DNA from: UM-FILTER-40-17 sp032251335
Lineage (GTDB): Bacteria > Bacteroidota > Bacteroidia > Flavobacteriales > Flavobacteriaceae
Length of the DNA stretch: 64,000 nucleotides
Assembly (NCBI GenBank): GCA_032251335.1
Contig: JAVVDW010000015.1
Location: 8,260 to 72,259 of the forward strand
Reading direction: 5' to 3'
The notes under the pieces are model-generated. The model searched no databases. It saw nothing but the letters and a program-made list of their open reading frames with translations, and had not been told where the DNA came from. Shown piece by piece: positions 1-7,336 of this stretch. Made by a program: the position numbers and the translations under genes. Position 1 is the first letter of the stretch, and the number at the start of each line of letters is the position of its first letter.

Positions 1-60
1 GAAGAGCAATTTTTACAATTGGTACAGGATACTGAAAACCAAGCGCAAGCAAATACTTAA
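1..60 (+). CDS. C-terminal end of a gene, probably the ATP-binding subunit of an ABC transporter (partial)
   Basis: An open frame enters the window at base 1 and stops with TAA at 58-60, leaving 19 residues (EEQFLQLVQDTENQAQANT). The tail is too short to identify by itself. A phrase of the type 'EEQFLQLV' is common at the C-terminus of ABC-2 type ATPases, and the next gene on the same strand is an ABC-2 permease, so an ATPase subunit is the natural guess. This is inference from context; the body of the gene lies outside the window. Confidence 0.45.
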   Translation, partial: EEQFLQLVQDTENQAQANT

Positions 61-98
61 AATACTGAGATTTTGTTAAACCGAACAATACAATTAAA

Positions 99-155
99 GG
101 CATTGCGCGTCTGTGCTGAGTGCAGATAGGTATGACTAACAAATAATATAAACAC
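99..155 (+). repeat. degenerate tail of an ATGAAACACCC-family repeat unit
   Basis: The bases from about 106 (gcgtctgtgctgagtgcag) to 155 (aataatataaacac) resemble the 3' half of the long repeat units at 13779 and 35300, which contain cctgtgctgagcacagtcg followed by an A-rich run ending ATAAACA(C/G). The 5' half of the unit is not recognisable here. It sits directly before a complete copy at 156, so this locus also looks like a tandem pair. Confidence 0.55.
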
Positions 156-243
156 ATGAAACACCCATGTACAAATTTTGCACTCAGGAGCATGATTGTT
201 TAGGGTGTTCCATCTGACCTTTGAAAACAATAAAAATAAACAG
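156..243 (+). repeat. ATGAAACACCC-family repeat unit, copy 1 (short class, 88 nt)
   Basis: The unit begins ATGAAACACCCATGT, contains CAGGAGCATGATT and TAGGGTGTTCCAT, and ends AATAAAAATAAACAG directly at the ATG of the permease gene (244). Its first 11 bases (ATGAAACACCC) are an inverted repeat of GGGTGTTCCAT with one mismatch, giving a hairpin-like body of about 60 nt. The unit lies between two genes of a probable ABC operon. A mini frame MKHPCTNFALRSMIV and stop begins at its ATG. Other copies: 13779, 13893, 35210 and 35300. Confidence 0.85.
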
Positions 244-1074
244 ATGAAAAGACTCCTTCAGATAGAATTTCAAAAGATTTTTCTCAATCGCGCGTCCCGA
301 TTGCTAACCATTAGTTACTTTATCTTGCTCACAGCCATCGCGCTCATTGCGTCTATTGAGTTCGATATTGGTCAGATTCATTTCAGAATCGCCGACCAGG
401 GGATTTTTAACTTTCCGTATATCTGGCATTTCAACACTTGGGTAGCAGCCTTACTCAAACTGTTTTTGGCTATCGTCATCGTTTCAATGATGGCCAATGA
501 ATACAGTTACAGAACCCTAAAACAGAATTTGATAGATGGTCTCAGCAAGAGAGAGTTTATCCTTTCCAAGTTTTACACAGTCGTTGTTTTTGCAGGTGTA
601 TCTACCATCTTTGTTTTTATCGTGTCTTTGGTTTTGGGTTTGATATTTTCAGATTTCACAGAGGTTTCCATCATCTTTTCTGATTTGGAATATTTGGCAG
701 CGTTTTTTGTCAAACTGTGCGGATTTTTTTCGCTTTGTTTGTTGTTGGGCATCTGGGTTAAGCGTTCTGCCTTTGCCTTGGGCTTTTTGATTTTGCTGTC
801 GATTGCAGAAGGCATAGCGTATCTTTTTATACGCTCCCAATCCGATTCGAAGTTGGCAGACTCCATTTCACAATTTTTCCCGATGACTGCCATGAGCAAC
901 CTAATCAAAGAACCATTTTCGAGACTTTCTGGGGTGAAAACGCTTGCCAATCAGGTAGGCGAGGAGCTGGTCAAAGACCATCAAATCTACCTTTGGCAAA
1001 TTGCCATAGTTTTGGTTTGGACCGCATTTTTTGTTTGGGCATCTTATCGTTTGTTGGAAAAACGCGATCTTTAA
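244..1074 (+). CDS. ABC-2 type transporter permease
   Basis: A 276-residue integral membrane protein with about six hydrophobic segments (near residues 18-37, 64-85, 110-135, 150-170, 180-200 and the C-terminal end) and charged linkers, the usual layout of ABC-2 permeases. The stretch MMANEYSYRTLKQNLIDG matches the first cytoplasmic loop of Bacteroidota ABC-2 permeases. It would form the membrane half of an exporter with the ATPase whose end lies at 1-60; the substrate is unknown. ATG at 244 is preferred over an upstream TTG at 196 because the extension would be repeat sequence. The stop abuts the stop of the convergent pxpC gene with no spacer. Confidence 0.8.
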   Translation: MKRLLQIEFQKIFLNRASRLLTISYFILLTAIALIASIEFDIGQIHFRIADQGIFNFPYIWHFNTWVAALLKLFLAIVIVSMMANEYSYRTLKQNLIDGLSKREFILSKFYTVVVFAGVSTIFVFIVSLVLGLIFSDFTEVSIIFSDLEYLAAFFVKLCGFFSLCLLLGIWVKRSAFALGFLILLSIAEGIAYLFIRSQSDSKLADSISQFFPMTAMSNLIKEPFSRLSGVKTLANQVGEELVKDHQIYLWQIAIVLVWTAFFVWASYRLLEKRDL

Positions 1075-1920
1075 TCAGTTTAGCAATGAAAAGCGGATGC
1101 CGTCGCCTTCTCTCTTCTGCGCCAATATATTGATGGCTGTATCGGTGAGTTGCAATATGCGCGGATAGCCACCTGTGGTTTGTGCATCTCGCATCAAAAT
1201 CATGAGTCCGCCCGAAGGTGTCAGCTGAACAGTGCCGGGCAAAGTGGGCGAAGTCAACATATCCACTTTGTTTTCGGAAATTTTTTCTTCCAACTTATAC
1301 GCCATGCGGTTGTTTTCGTGGCCTACATGAAAAGTAAGTTCTGTAATTTTTTTGCACATTTCAGTCGTCAAGCAATCATACTCGGGCCCTTTTAAAACCT
1401 CTAACAGATTTGTCGTGAGTGTGCTGTCGTCGTGCTTTACATGCGCATGTCCGGAGGGCAAAAACTCGGTTTCTTTTAGCATCAACTCCTGATTTTTATA
1501 AAGTTTGTCCGTATGGGTTATTTCCGGATAAAAGGAACGGCTGCCTAAAATTTTTTCGGTTTGAAAGCCGGCTTGCACAGCCAAATAAAGCCGCGCACCT
1601 TTTTCGATGGTGTCTATTTCTAGGCTTTGACCGGCTTTTATTTGAAACGGAATGCAGTGGGCTCTGATTTCGCCATCTAGTTTGAGGTGGGCTTCCGCGC
1701 CATAAGTAACAACCCGGGTGTTGATGCCAAACATAAGCGTTGGCCCTTTGAGTGAAATTTCCATCACGGCATCTTCCGGTTGGTTGCCCAACAAAGCGTT
1801 GGCAAAACGTGCAGCAAACGCATCCATATATCCGGAAACAGGCACGCCGATATCCCGATAACCAAAGCGACCGGCATCTTGAATGGTGGTGTAAAATCCG
1901 GGATGGATGACTCTAAGCAT
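1075..1920 (-). CDS. pxpC: 5-oxoprolinase subunit C (biotin-dependent carboxyltransferase / KipA family)
   Basis: 281 residues. The N-terminus carries the family signature (TTIQDAGRFGYRD, then GVPVSGYMDAFAA and ANALLGNQ). PxpC works with PxpB and PxpA in the ATP-dependent cleavage of 5-oxo-L-proline (pyroglutamate) to glutamate in the cytoplasm. The start ATG at 1920 overlaps the end of pxpB by 8 nt, as expected for translational coupling of the two subunits. The protein is somewhat shorter than typical KipA proteins (about 310-330) but covers the whole domain. Last gene of the minus-strand run AraC - Nramp-like - pxpA - pxpB - pxpC. Confidence 0.9.
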   Translation of the reverse strand: MLRVIHPGFYTTIQDAGRFGYRDIGVPVSGYMDAFAARFANALLGNQPEDAVMEISLKGPTLMFGINTRVVTYGAEAHLKLDGEIRAHCIPFQIKAGQSLEIDTIEKGARLYLAVQAGFQTEKILGSRSFYPEITHTDKLYKNQELMLKETEFLPSGHAHVKHDDSTLTTNLLEVLKGPEYDCLTTEMCKKITELTFHVGHENNRMAYKLEEKISENKVDMLTSPTLPGTVQLTPSGGLMILMRDAQTTGGYPRILQLTDTAINILAQKREGDGIRFSLLN

Positions 1921-2644
1921 GTTCCTGTAAATTTTCCATTTGAAAGATTCCCGATTTTACCTGTATGGTAATCAATTCATGTTCCTCTTCTGAGATTGAA
2001 GAAAACCGGATGGTGTCGCCTACGCTGATGGGGCATGGCTTTTTTCGGTGTGCATCAAACAATTGTACAGGCGCGTTTCCTATTAAATGCCATCCACCCG
2101 GCGATTCCTGCGGGTACACACCGGTCTGTTGTCCGCCAATGCCCACGCTTCCTTTAGGAACTTTTGGTCTCGGTTCGCTGTGTCTGGGCATCCATAATTT
2201 TTGCTCGAGACCGCCGAGATACATAAAACCCGGCAAAAACCCGATAGCAAAAACCCGGTACACTGCCGATGTGTGTAGCCGAATCAAATCGGTCTGGCTC
2301 ATTTGTTTTTGTGCGCAAAACGCCTCTAAATCCCAACCCACTTTATGGTTGTAAAGCACCGGAATCTTCCACTGTTTTGGTTTGATGTTTAAAAACTCAC
2401 GAGATTGGTAAAGTTGCTTGAGGGTTTTGACCGTTTCTTTAAAATCGATTTTGTTTTTGTAGATAAGTAGCAAAGACCGATAGGCCATTACGGATTCGCA
2501 GGGCTGTTGTTTGGCAACCTTAAATTTGAAGGCGCGTATGTCTTGTAAAATAGCTTCTGATATTTCTTCGGGCCATTCAATAAGTATTGCACTGTCGGAG
2601 TACGGAAAAAAACGAAGCGAAAAGTTGCTCTCAGTTGGATGCAT
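1913..2644 (-). CDS. pxpB: 5-oxoprolinase subunit B (KipI family)
   Basis: 243 residues. The C-terminal half holds the conserved carboxyltransferase-like stretch with GFLPGFMYLGGL, PRPKVPKGSVGIGGQQTG and ESPGGWHLIG. Together with PxpC it forms the ATP-using part of prokaryotic 5-oxoprolinase. It overlaps pxpA by 14 nt at the 5' end and pxpC by 8 nt at the 3' end, so the three subunits are tightly coupled. Homologues were named after KipI, a Bacillus sporulation kinase inhibitor, but beside pxpA the oxoprolinase role is the better reading. Confidence 0.92.
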   Translation of the reverse strand: MHPTESNFSLRFFPYSDSAILIEWPEEISEAILQDIRAFKFKVAKQQPCESVMAYRSLLLIYKNKIDFKETVKTLKQLYQSREFLNIKPKQWKIPVLYNHKVGWDLEAFCAQKQMSQTDLIRLHTSAVYRVFAIGFLPGFMYLGGLEQKLWMPRHSEPRPKVPKGSVGIGGQQTGVYPQESPGGWHLIGNAPVQLFDAHRKKPCPISVGDTIRFSSISEEEHELITIQVKSGIFQMENLQEHA

Positions 2645-3362
2645 CGGAAAGCGATTTTACAACATCTTGTATGGTTTGCGCGGCCATTGGATGATCCGAA
2701 TGAAAGCAATACGTATCAGCAAATACCGGAATTTCTTTACCGGAAAGGGTTCGGATTTTATGATGCACCATCATGTTTTCCAGATGGGCGCTTATTTTAG
2801 GAGCTTCATGAATCACAGCATCTGGCATCTCTCTGGATACTAATTGGTAATCATCTAAATAATTTCGGTCTGCAAAGGCTTCTTTTTTGACTTGAAAACC
2901 TGCATCCATCGCCATTTTGGAAAAAGAGGAACCATAGGCGGCATATAAAAAAACTTCATTTTTACAATGGGCTATTGCTTTTAAAAATGCAGAAGCTAAT
3001 AGCCTGTTTTGAGACAAATCGTTGTATAATGCACCATGAGGTTTTATGTGTTGTAAGCGAATGTCTTTCGCATCCAAGATGTCTTTTAAGCTTTTTATCT
3101 GATCTTTGATACTGTCAATAAGTTGGGCATGCGGCATGTTCATCGACTTCCGTCCGAAGTGTTTTTTGTCGGGATAAGCAGGATGCGCACCAATTTCAAC
3201 CTCAAATTTAGCAGCCAGTTCCACGGTTTTTTGTATGGTTTCCGAATCACCCGCATGACCACCACAGGCGATATTACAAGCTTGAATATACGGCATAATG
3301 GCAGTTTCGTTGCCAAAACCTTCCCCTAAATCACAGTTGATATGTATTTTTTTTAAAACCAT
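2631..3362 (-). CDS. pxpA: 5-oxoprolinase subunit A (LamB/YcsF family)
   Basis: 243 residues with the family hallmarks NCDLGEGFG (residues 9-17), ACGGHAGD (32-39) and GAHPAYPD (58-65), plus HIKPHGALYN further on. PxpA is the hydrolase-like subunit that completes conversion of 5-oxoproline to glutamate with PxpBC. Length agrees with the family (about 245-255). Its 5' end overlaps the Nramp-like gene by 10 nt, which places the transporter in the same transcript and suggests a related job. Confidence 0.93.
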   Translation of the reverse strand: MVLKKIHINCDLGEGFGNETAIMPYIQACNIACGGHAGDSETIQKTVELAAKFEVEIGAHPAYPDKKHFGRKSMNMPHAQLIDSIKDQIKSLKDILDAKDIRLQHIKPHGALYNDLSQNRLLASAFLKAIAHCKNEVFLYAAYGSSFSKMAMDAGFQVKKEAFADRNYLDDYQLVSREMPDAVIHEAPKISAHLENMMVHHKIRTLSGKEIPVFADTYCFHSDHPMAAQTIQDVVKSLSDASN

Positions 3363-4567
3363 CCAAAAACATTAGCCAACATTCTTAATCCCAAGGCTAA
3401 AGTTATAAAAATGATGATACTGGTCAAAATATTTTGCCACATCTTATTTTTAAATTTGCCCATAGCCACAGTATTGTTGACGGCCCACCAAAGAAATCCT
3501 GCAATGATAGGAAGTAAAATGCCATTGGCAGCTTGTGCAAAAGTGATAATGTATATGGGGTCGAATTGCAGGGAAGCGACACCCAAACCAAAAACAACTA
3601 CCCCGAGGCTGACGGCTTTAAGTCTTTTGTCGTGTAGGTTTCCGGTCCAGCCCATACAACCTCGCGCCACATACGCCGCGGCTATAGGCGCGGTGACCGA
3701 GGAGGTGAGTCCGGCTGCAAAAAGGCCGACGCCTAAGAAATACTTGGCACTTTGGCCATAAATAGGGGTAAGACCTTCAGCCAAATCCAAGGCAGAACGA
3801 ATGTCTGTGAGCCCGCTTCCGGCTGCAGCTACAAGAATACTCATAGAGATCAAACCACCCACGGCTATTGAAACGATGGTGTCTGTTCGAACGGTTTTGA
3901 CGGCTGCGGGATCTTGCCATTTTTCTTTTACCAGCGCGGCGTGCAGAAACAGGTTGTAAGGCACTATCGTAGTACCTACCAAAGCAGCGATGGTAAGCAG
4001 GCTGCCTTTTGGGAAATTCGGCACAAAAAGACCTTGGATGATTGCAGTCAAAGAAGGTTTAATCAGTATGGCAGTGACCAAAAATGATATACTCATCAAT
4101 AAAACCAAGCCAATCATTATTTTTTGGATGCTTTGAAAATCACCAAAACCCACTATGAGTATTGCCAACAAACCCATACTTATTTTTACCCAAGTTAGGT
4201 TGTCCAATGCAAAAACACTTTGGATGCCCAGCGCAGCACCATTGAGGTTTCCGGCTTCGTAAGCGGCATTGCCAATGATAATCGCCGAAAAAATCAACAC
4301 CAGTGAAGTGATTCTCACAAGCGGGTTTTTTATATGTAGCCGAATGTTTTCTGCCAATCCGTTTTGGGTAATGATGCCTAACCTGGCAGCCATTTCTTGC
4401 AGAACAGCAGTGGCCAGAACGGATAGCAACAAAGCCCAGAGAAGGCTAAAGCCAAATTGTGCGCCGGCTATGGAACAAACCGTAACCGTTCCCGGGCCTA
4501 TAAAAGCTGCGGTGACCAGCGAACCCGGTCCGAATTTTTTGGAAAGGAGCGTTTTGATACGTGTCAA
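3353..4567 (-). CDS. Nramp-like (APC superfamily) transporter lacking canonical metal-site residues
   Basis: 404 residues with about 11 membrane segments and clear Nramp-family similarity. Canonical Nramp transporters bind divalent metal through DPGN in TM1 and MPH in TM6. Here the TM1 motif reads GPGT (residues 24-27) and TM6 reads IVPYNLFLHA (201-210), so the Asp, Asn and Met ligands are replaced. The gene overlaps pxpA, and this family is often found beside 5-oxoprolinase genes in Bacteroidota. A non-metal or altered cargo, perhaps 5-oxoproline itself, is my inference; annotating it as an Mn/Fe importer would be unsafe. The start is TTG at 4567, immediately after the stop of the upstream AraC gene. 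Confidence 0.8.
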   Translation of the reverse strand: MTRIKTLLSKKFGPGSLVTAAFIGPGTVTVCSIAGAQFGFSLLWALLLSVLATAVLQEMAARLGIITQNGLAENIRLHIKNPLVRITSLVLIFSAIIIGNAAYEAGNLNGAALGIQSVFALDNLTWVKISMGLLAILIVGFGDFQSIQKIMIGLVLLMSISFLVTAILIKPSLTAIIQGLFVPNFPKGSLLTIAALVGTTIVPYNLFLHAALVKEKWQDPAAVKTVRTDTIVSIAVGGLISMSILVAAAGSGLTDIRSALDLAEGLTPIYGQSAKYFLGVGLFAAGLTSSVTAPIAAAYVARGCMGWTGNLHDKRLKAVSLGVVVFGLGVASLQFDPIYIITFAQAANGILLPIIAGFLWWAVNNTVAMGKFKNKMWQNILTSIIIFITLALGLRMLANVFGWF

Positions 4568-5434
4568 TTAGAGTACTTTTTTGATGCCGGAAAATTCTTC
4601 TCTATATGCGGAAGGTGTTTCGTTTTTGGCTTTTTTAAACACACGGTTGAAATGCGCCAAATTGTTGAAACCCGATTTGAAAGCTATTTCAGAAATGCTC
4701 ATGTCGCTTTCTATGAGCCACCTACTGGCGAAACCCAGGCGAATGTCGTTTAGAAAATCGACAAAAGTGCGGTTGGTGTGTTTTTTCAAAAATCGATTGA
4801 GCGAAACCACACTCATATTTACGTGATCGGCAACATCTGCCAAAAGTATTTTTGAGTCGAAATGGGCGGTCAGGTATTCGTAGAGAAGCTCTAGCCTTTT
4901 GTTTTTTTCCGTATTGAATAGTTTTTTATCGGGCTGGTTGAGGACGCGTTGGTGTTCGGAAATGGCCAATTTATAAATGATGGTAAAAAATGAAAGATGG
5001 GTTTCTAAGCTTTCATCACCTGTGAGCCTTTGCAAATCGGGCATGACGCTTTTGGCGGTTTCCTGTGAGAACAACACGCCGTATCTTGCCCTGTTCAACA
5101 AGTCTTTTATAGGTTTTGCGATTCTTCTGTTCAGAAAACTTTCTTCAAAGAGATTTTCCTGAAATTGTATGGTGATTTCGTGGATGTTTTCGCTTTTGCA
5201 TTTATACATTTCCCAACAATGTGAAAGGTTTGGCCCAACAAGAACCAATTCATGCGCGCCAATCTCCTCCATGTGGTTGCCAATTACGCGTCTGACACCG
5301 TCTGCTCGGCGAATAAAATTGAGTTCGAACTCCGGGTGAAAATGCAACGGATAATCGAAATCGTCTTTAATTCTTTCATAAATCAAAAAGGTGTCTTGTG
5401 GCGTAATCGATGTGATTTCTCTAAAAGGCTTCAT
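4568..5434 (-). CDS. AraC family transcriptional regulator with N-terminal cupin domain
   Basis: 288 residues from ATG at 5434. Residues about 1-150 look like a cupin sensor domain (HFHPEFELNFI motif). The C-terminal third is a double helix-turn-helix AraC domain (LADVADHVNMSVVSLNRFLK; then MSISEIAFKSGFNNLAHFNR, FKKAKNETPSAYREE). An upstream in-frame ATG at 5500 is rejected because a TATATTTG -7 box lies at 5469-5462, between the two. The gene is followed with no gap by the Nramp-like and pxp genes and diverges from the GH26 gene, so it could control either. An inverted repeat in the divergent spacer (5505-5548) is a candidate site. Confidence 0.9.
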   Translation of the reverse strand: MKPFREITSITPQDTFLIYERIKDDFDYPLHFHPEFELNFIRRADGVRRVIGNHMEEIGAHELVLVGPNLSHCWEMYKCKSENIHEITIQFQENLFEESFLNRRIAKPIKDLLNRARYGVLFSQETAKSVMPDLQRLTGDESLETHLSFFTIIYKLAISEHQRVLNQPDKKLFNTEKNKRLELLYEYLTAHFDSKILLADVADHVNMSVVSLNRFLKKHTNRTFVDFLNDIRLGFASRWLIESDMSISEIAFKSGFNNLAHFNRVFKKAKNETPSAYREEFSGIKKVL

Positions 5435-5461
5435 TTTTTTAACAATTTGTTGCAATATATG

Positions 5462-5469
5462 CAAATATA
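5462..5469 (-). promoter_or_regulatory. -7 promoter element of the AraC-pxp transcript
   Basis: Reading the minus strand, TATATTTG fits the Bacteroidota -7 consensus TAnnTTTG. Transcription would begin near 5455, about 20 nt before the ATG at 5434. No convincing -33 TTG is present at the usual distance. Confidence 0.6.
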
Positions 5470-5504
5470 GGATTAAGAAATGATTAAATAAGATTAACAA
5501 AAAC

Positions 5505-5548
5505 TTAACAAGCTGTCTAATTTCGAATCTTTAAAAAGTGCTTGTTAA
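5505..5548. promoter_or_regulatory. inverted repeat in the AraC / GH26 divergent spacer, candidate operator
   Basis: TTAACAAGC (5505-5513) is repeated as its exact reverse complement GCTTGTTAA at 5540-5548, with centres 35 nt apart, about three to four helical turns. It lies in the 167-nt spacer between the AraC gene and the GH26 gene. Placement suits a binding site for the adjacent regulator, but no binding evidence exists. Confidence 0.45.
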
Positions 5549-5601
5549 AATTATTAATAACGCAGTTCATTCAGTAATTAAATTCGATTCACACAAAAAT
5601 A

Positions 5602-6789
5602 ATGCACAAAGGCAGTAAAGTTGGCGGTTTAATTGTTAAAATTCTGGTGGTTATAACCCATGTTTTTATGATGATATCTTGTAAATCTTTGCCTCCGATA
5701 ACTGATGCGTCCTTTGTGCCGGATGGAAAACTTGTAGATGCAAAGGCTACAGAAAACACCAGGCATCTTTATGCAAAACTGCAAAAAATTGGCACTTCCG
5801 GCTTTGCCATTGGTCATCAGGATGCTACAGCCTATGGCGTAGGATGGAAATACACCGACAATAGGTTGGTATATTGGAGTGATATTAAAGATGTGGCAGG
5901 TGATTATCCTGCTGTTTACGGATTTGATGTGGGACACATAGAGTTGGGTCATGCGTACAACTTAGACACCGTATCTTTTACCCTGATGCGCGATTTGATA
6001 ATTAAAGCGCATGAGAAGGGCGGTATTGTCACTATCAGTTGGCATTTGGACAATCCGGTTTCCGGGGGTAGCTCCTGGCAAACCACAGCAGCGGTTACGC
6101 AGATTTTGAAAGGAGGTTCGCACCGCGACAAATATGAACTTTGGGTGGCCCGTTTGGCTGCTTTTTTAAACGGTTTAGAGGCTTTTGATGGCAGTAAAAT
6201 ACCGATTGTTTTCAGGCCTTTCCACGAGATGAACGGTTCGTGGTTTTGGTGGGGTGGCAGCCATGTTTCGCCATCGGCTTACAAGGCACTTTGGGTAGAG
6301 ACTTTGGATCTGTTGATGAACAAACACAACATTCACCATCTCATCTATGCCTACGCGCCCAATACCATTTCCGACGAGCATGATTTTTACAAATACTATC
6401 CCGGCGATCGGTTTGTAGATGTTTTGGGTGTGGATATATACAACCACGGAGGCAACGAAAATTACCTCAAAAACCTAAAACAAAATTTGACCGTTTTGAG
6501 GCAAATCGCCACGCAGAAGAAAAAGGTATTTGCGTTGACTGAGACGGGCAGCAACAAGCCTCCAACAATAGATTGGTGGACAAAATACCTGTATCCGGGT
6601 GTGAAAGATTCGGGAATAGCTTGGCTACTGTTGTGGAGAAATGCCCATACCAAACACTATTTCGCGCCCTATCCGGGAGAATCCAGTGCGGCAGATTTTC
6701 AGATTTTTAGAGATTATAAAGACACCTTATTTCTCGGAGACATCAAAGCCATTTTAGAACAACCGATAAGCGGGTCTCAAAAGCAATGA
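5602..6789 (+). CDS. glycoside hydrolase family 26 beta-mannanase-like lipoprotein
   Basis: 395 residues. A hydrophobic N-terminus ends in MMISCKS with Cys27, a plausible lipoprotein site, so the enzyme is probably surface or periplasm anchored. GH26 features: GHQDATAYG (71-79), the acid/base glutamate in FRPFHEMNGSWFWWG (Glu209) and the nucleophile glutamate in ALTETGS (Glu314). GH26 members mostly cleave beta-1,4-mannan. It stands divergent from the AraC regulator and 547 nt before susC on the same strand, which suggests polysaccharide processing linked to the SusCD pair. The exact substrate cannot be told from sequence. Confidence 0.9.
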   Translation: MHKGSKVGGLIVKILVVITHVFMMISCKSLPPITDASFVPDGKLVDAKATENTRHLYAKLQKIGTSGFAIGHQDATAYGVGWKYTDNRLVYWSDIKDVAGDYPAVYGFDVGHIELGHAYNLDTVSFTLMRDLIIKAHEKGGIVTISWHLDNPVSGGSSWQTTAAVTQILKGGSHRDKYELWVARLAAFLNGLEAFDGSKIPIVFRPFHEMNGSWFWWGGSHVSPSAYKALWVETLDLLMNKHNIHHLIYAYAPNTISDEHDFYKYYPGDRFVDVLGVDIYNHGGNENYLKNLKQNLTVLRQIATQKKKVFALTETGSNKPPTIDWWTKYLYPGVKDSGIAWLLLWRNAHTKHYFAPYPGESSAADFQIFRDYKDTLFLGDIKAILEQPISGSQKQ

Positions 6790-7336
6790 TACAATTTTGG
6801 TCAACATGATGAGCGGATATACTGTATGTAAGAGGTTGTGAAATCTTTATTAATTGAGAAAATATTAATGATTTTACAGTTCGAAAGAAACAGAGAGAAG
6901 TTAAAAATATTTTTTTGTAATAATGTGGTCTGATGGTTTGGGATTGGCACAACAAGAAAATGGGGGCAACGTAAACAAACATAATTTCTGTGAATTTTTA
7001 CATACAAAAAGCGATGGGTTTCTAACTTCTAAATAACTGAATTGTTTTCGAAAACGTTTGAAATATGGTGCTGACAAATATTAAATTTTTATTAACCTTT
7101 TAACAGTCGTTTTGTGTTGTCTGTCGATTAATTGCTGTTTTGTGTAGAAAATGAATCATAAAATCTGAATAAAATAAATAAGTTTAACCTCAAATTAATT
7201 AGTAAAATTTTTGAAAAAAAATGATAATTAACACCTAATTCGAATTAATCCTTAAAACCAGTTAGCTTATGAATGAACTATCAAATCGAATCATTAAACA
7301 ACAAAATCAAATTTCAAGAAACTTAAAACCTTAATT
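6790..7336 (+). other. 547-nt intergenic region before susC, with a LacI-type operator candidate
   Basis: AT-rich and without any convincing gene. It probably holds the promoter and leader of the susCD transcript. The only clear motif is the overlapping palindrome at 7045-7059. I see no terminator hairpin after the GH26 gene, so read-through from it is possible. Confidence 0.6.
7045..7059. promoter_or_regulatory. candidate LacI-family operator
   Basis: TTTTCGAAAACGTTT contains two overlapping perfect palindromes, TTTTCGAAAA (7045-7054) and AAACGTTT (7052-7059). A central CG flanked by A and T runs is typical of LacI/CcpA-type sites. A LacI-type gene lies in the same locus (13114-13695). The assignment is inference. 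Confidence 0.4.

Noticed and set aside
5435..5500. Earlier start (5500) of the AraC gene
   Set aside because: The extra 22 residues span the predicted -7 box at 5469-5462.
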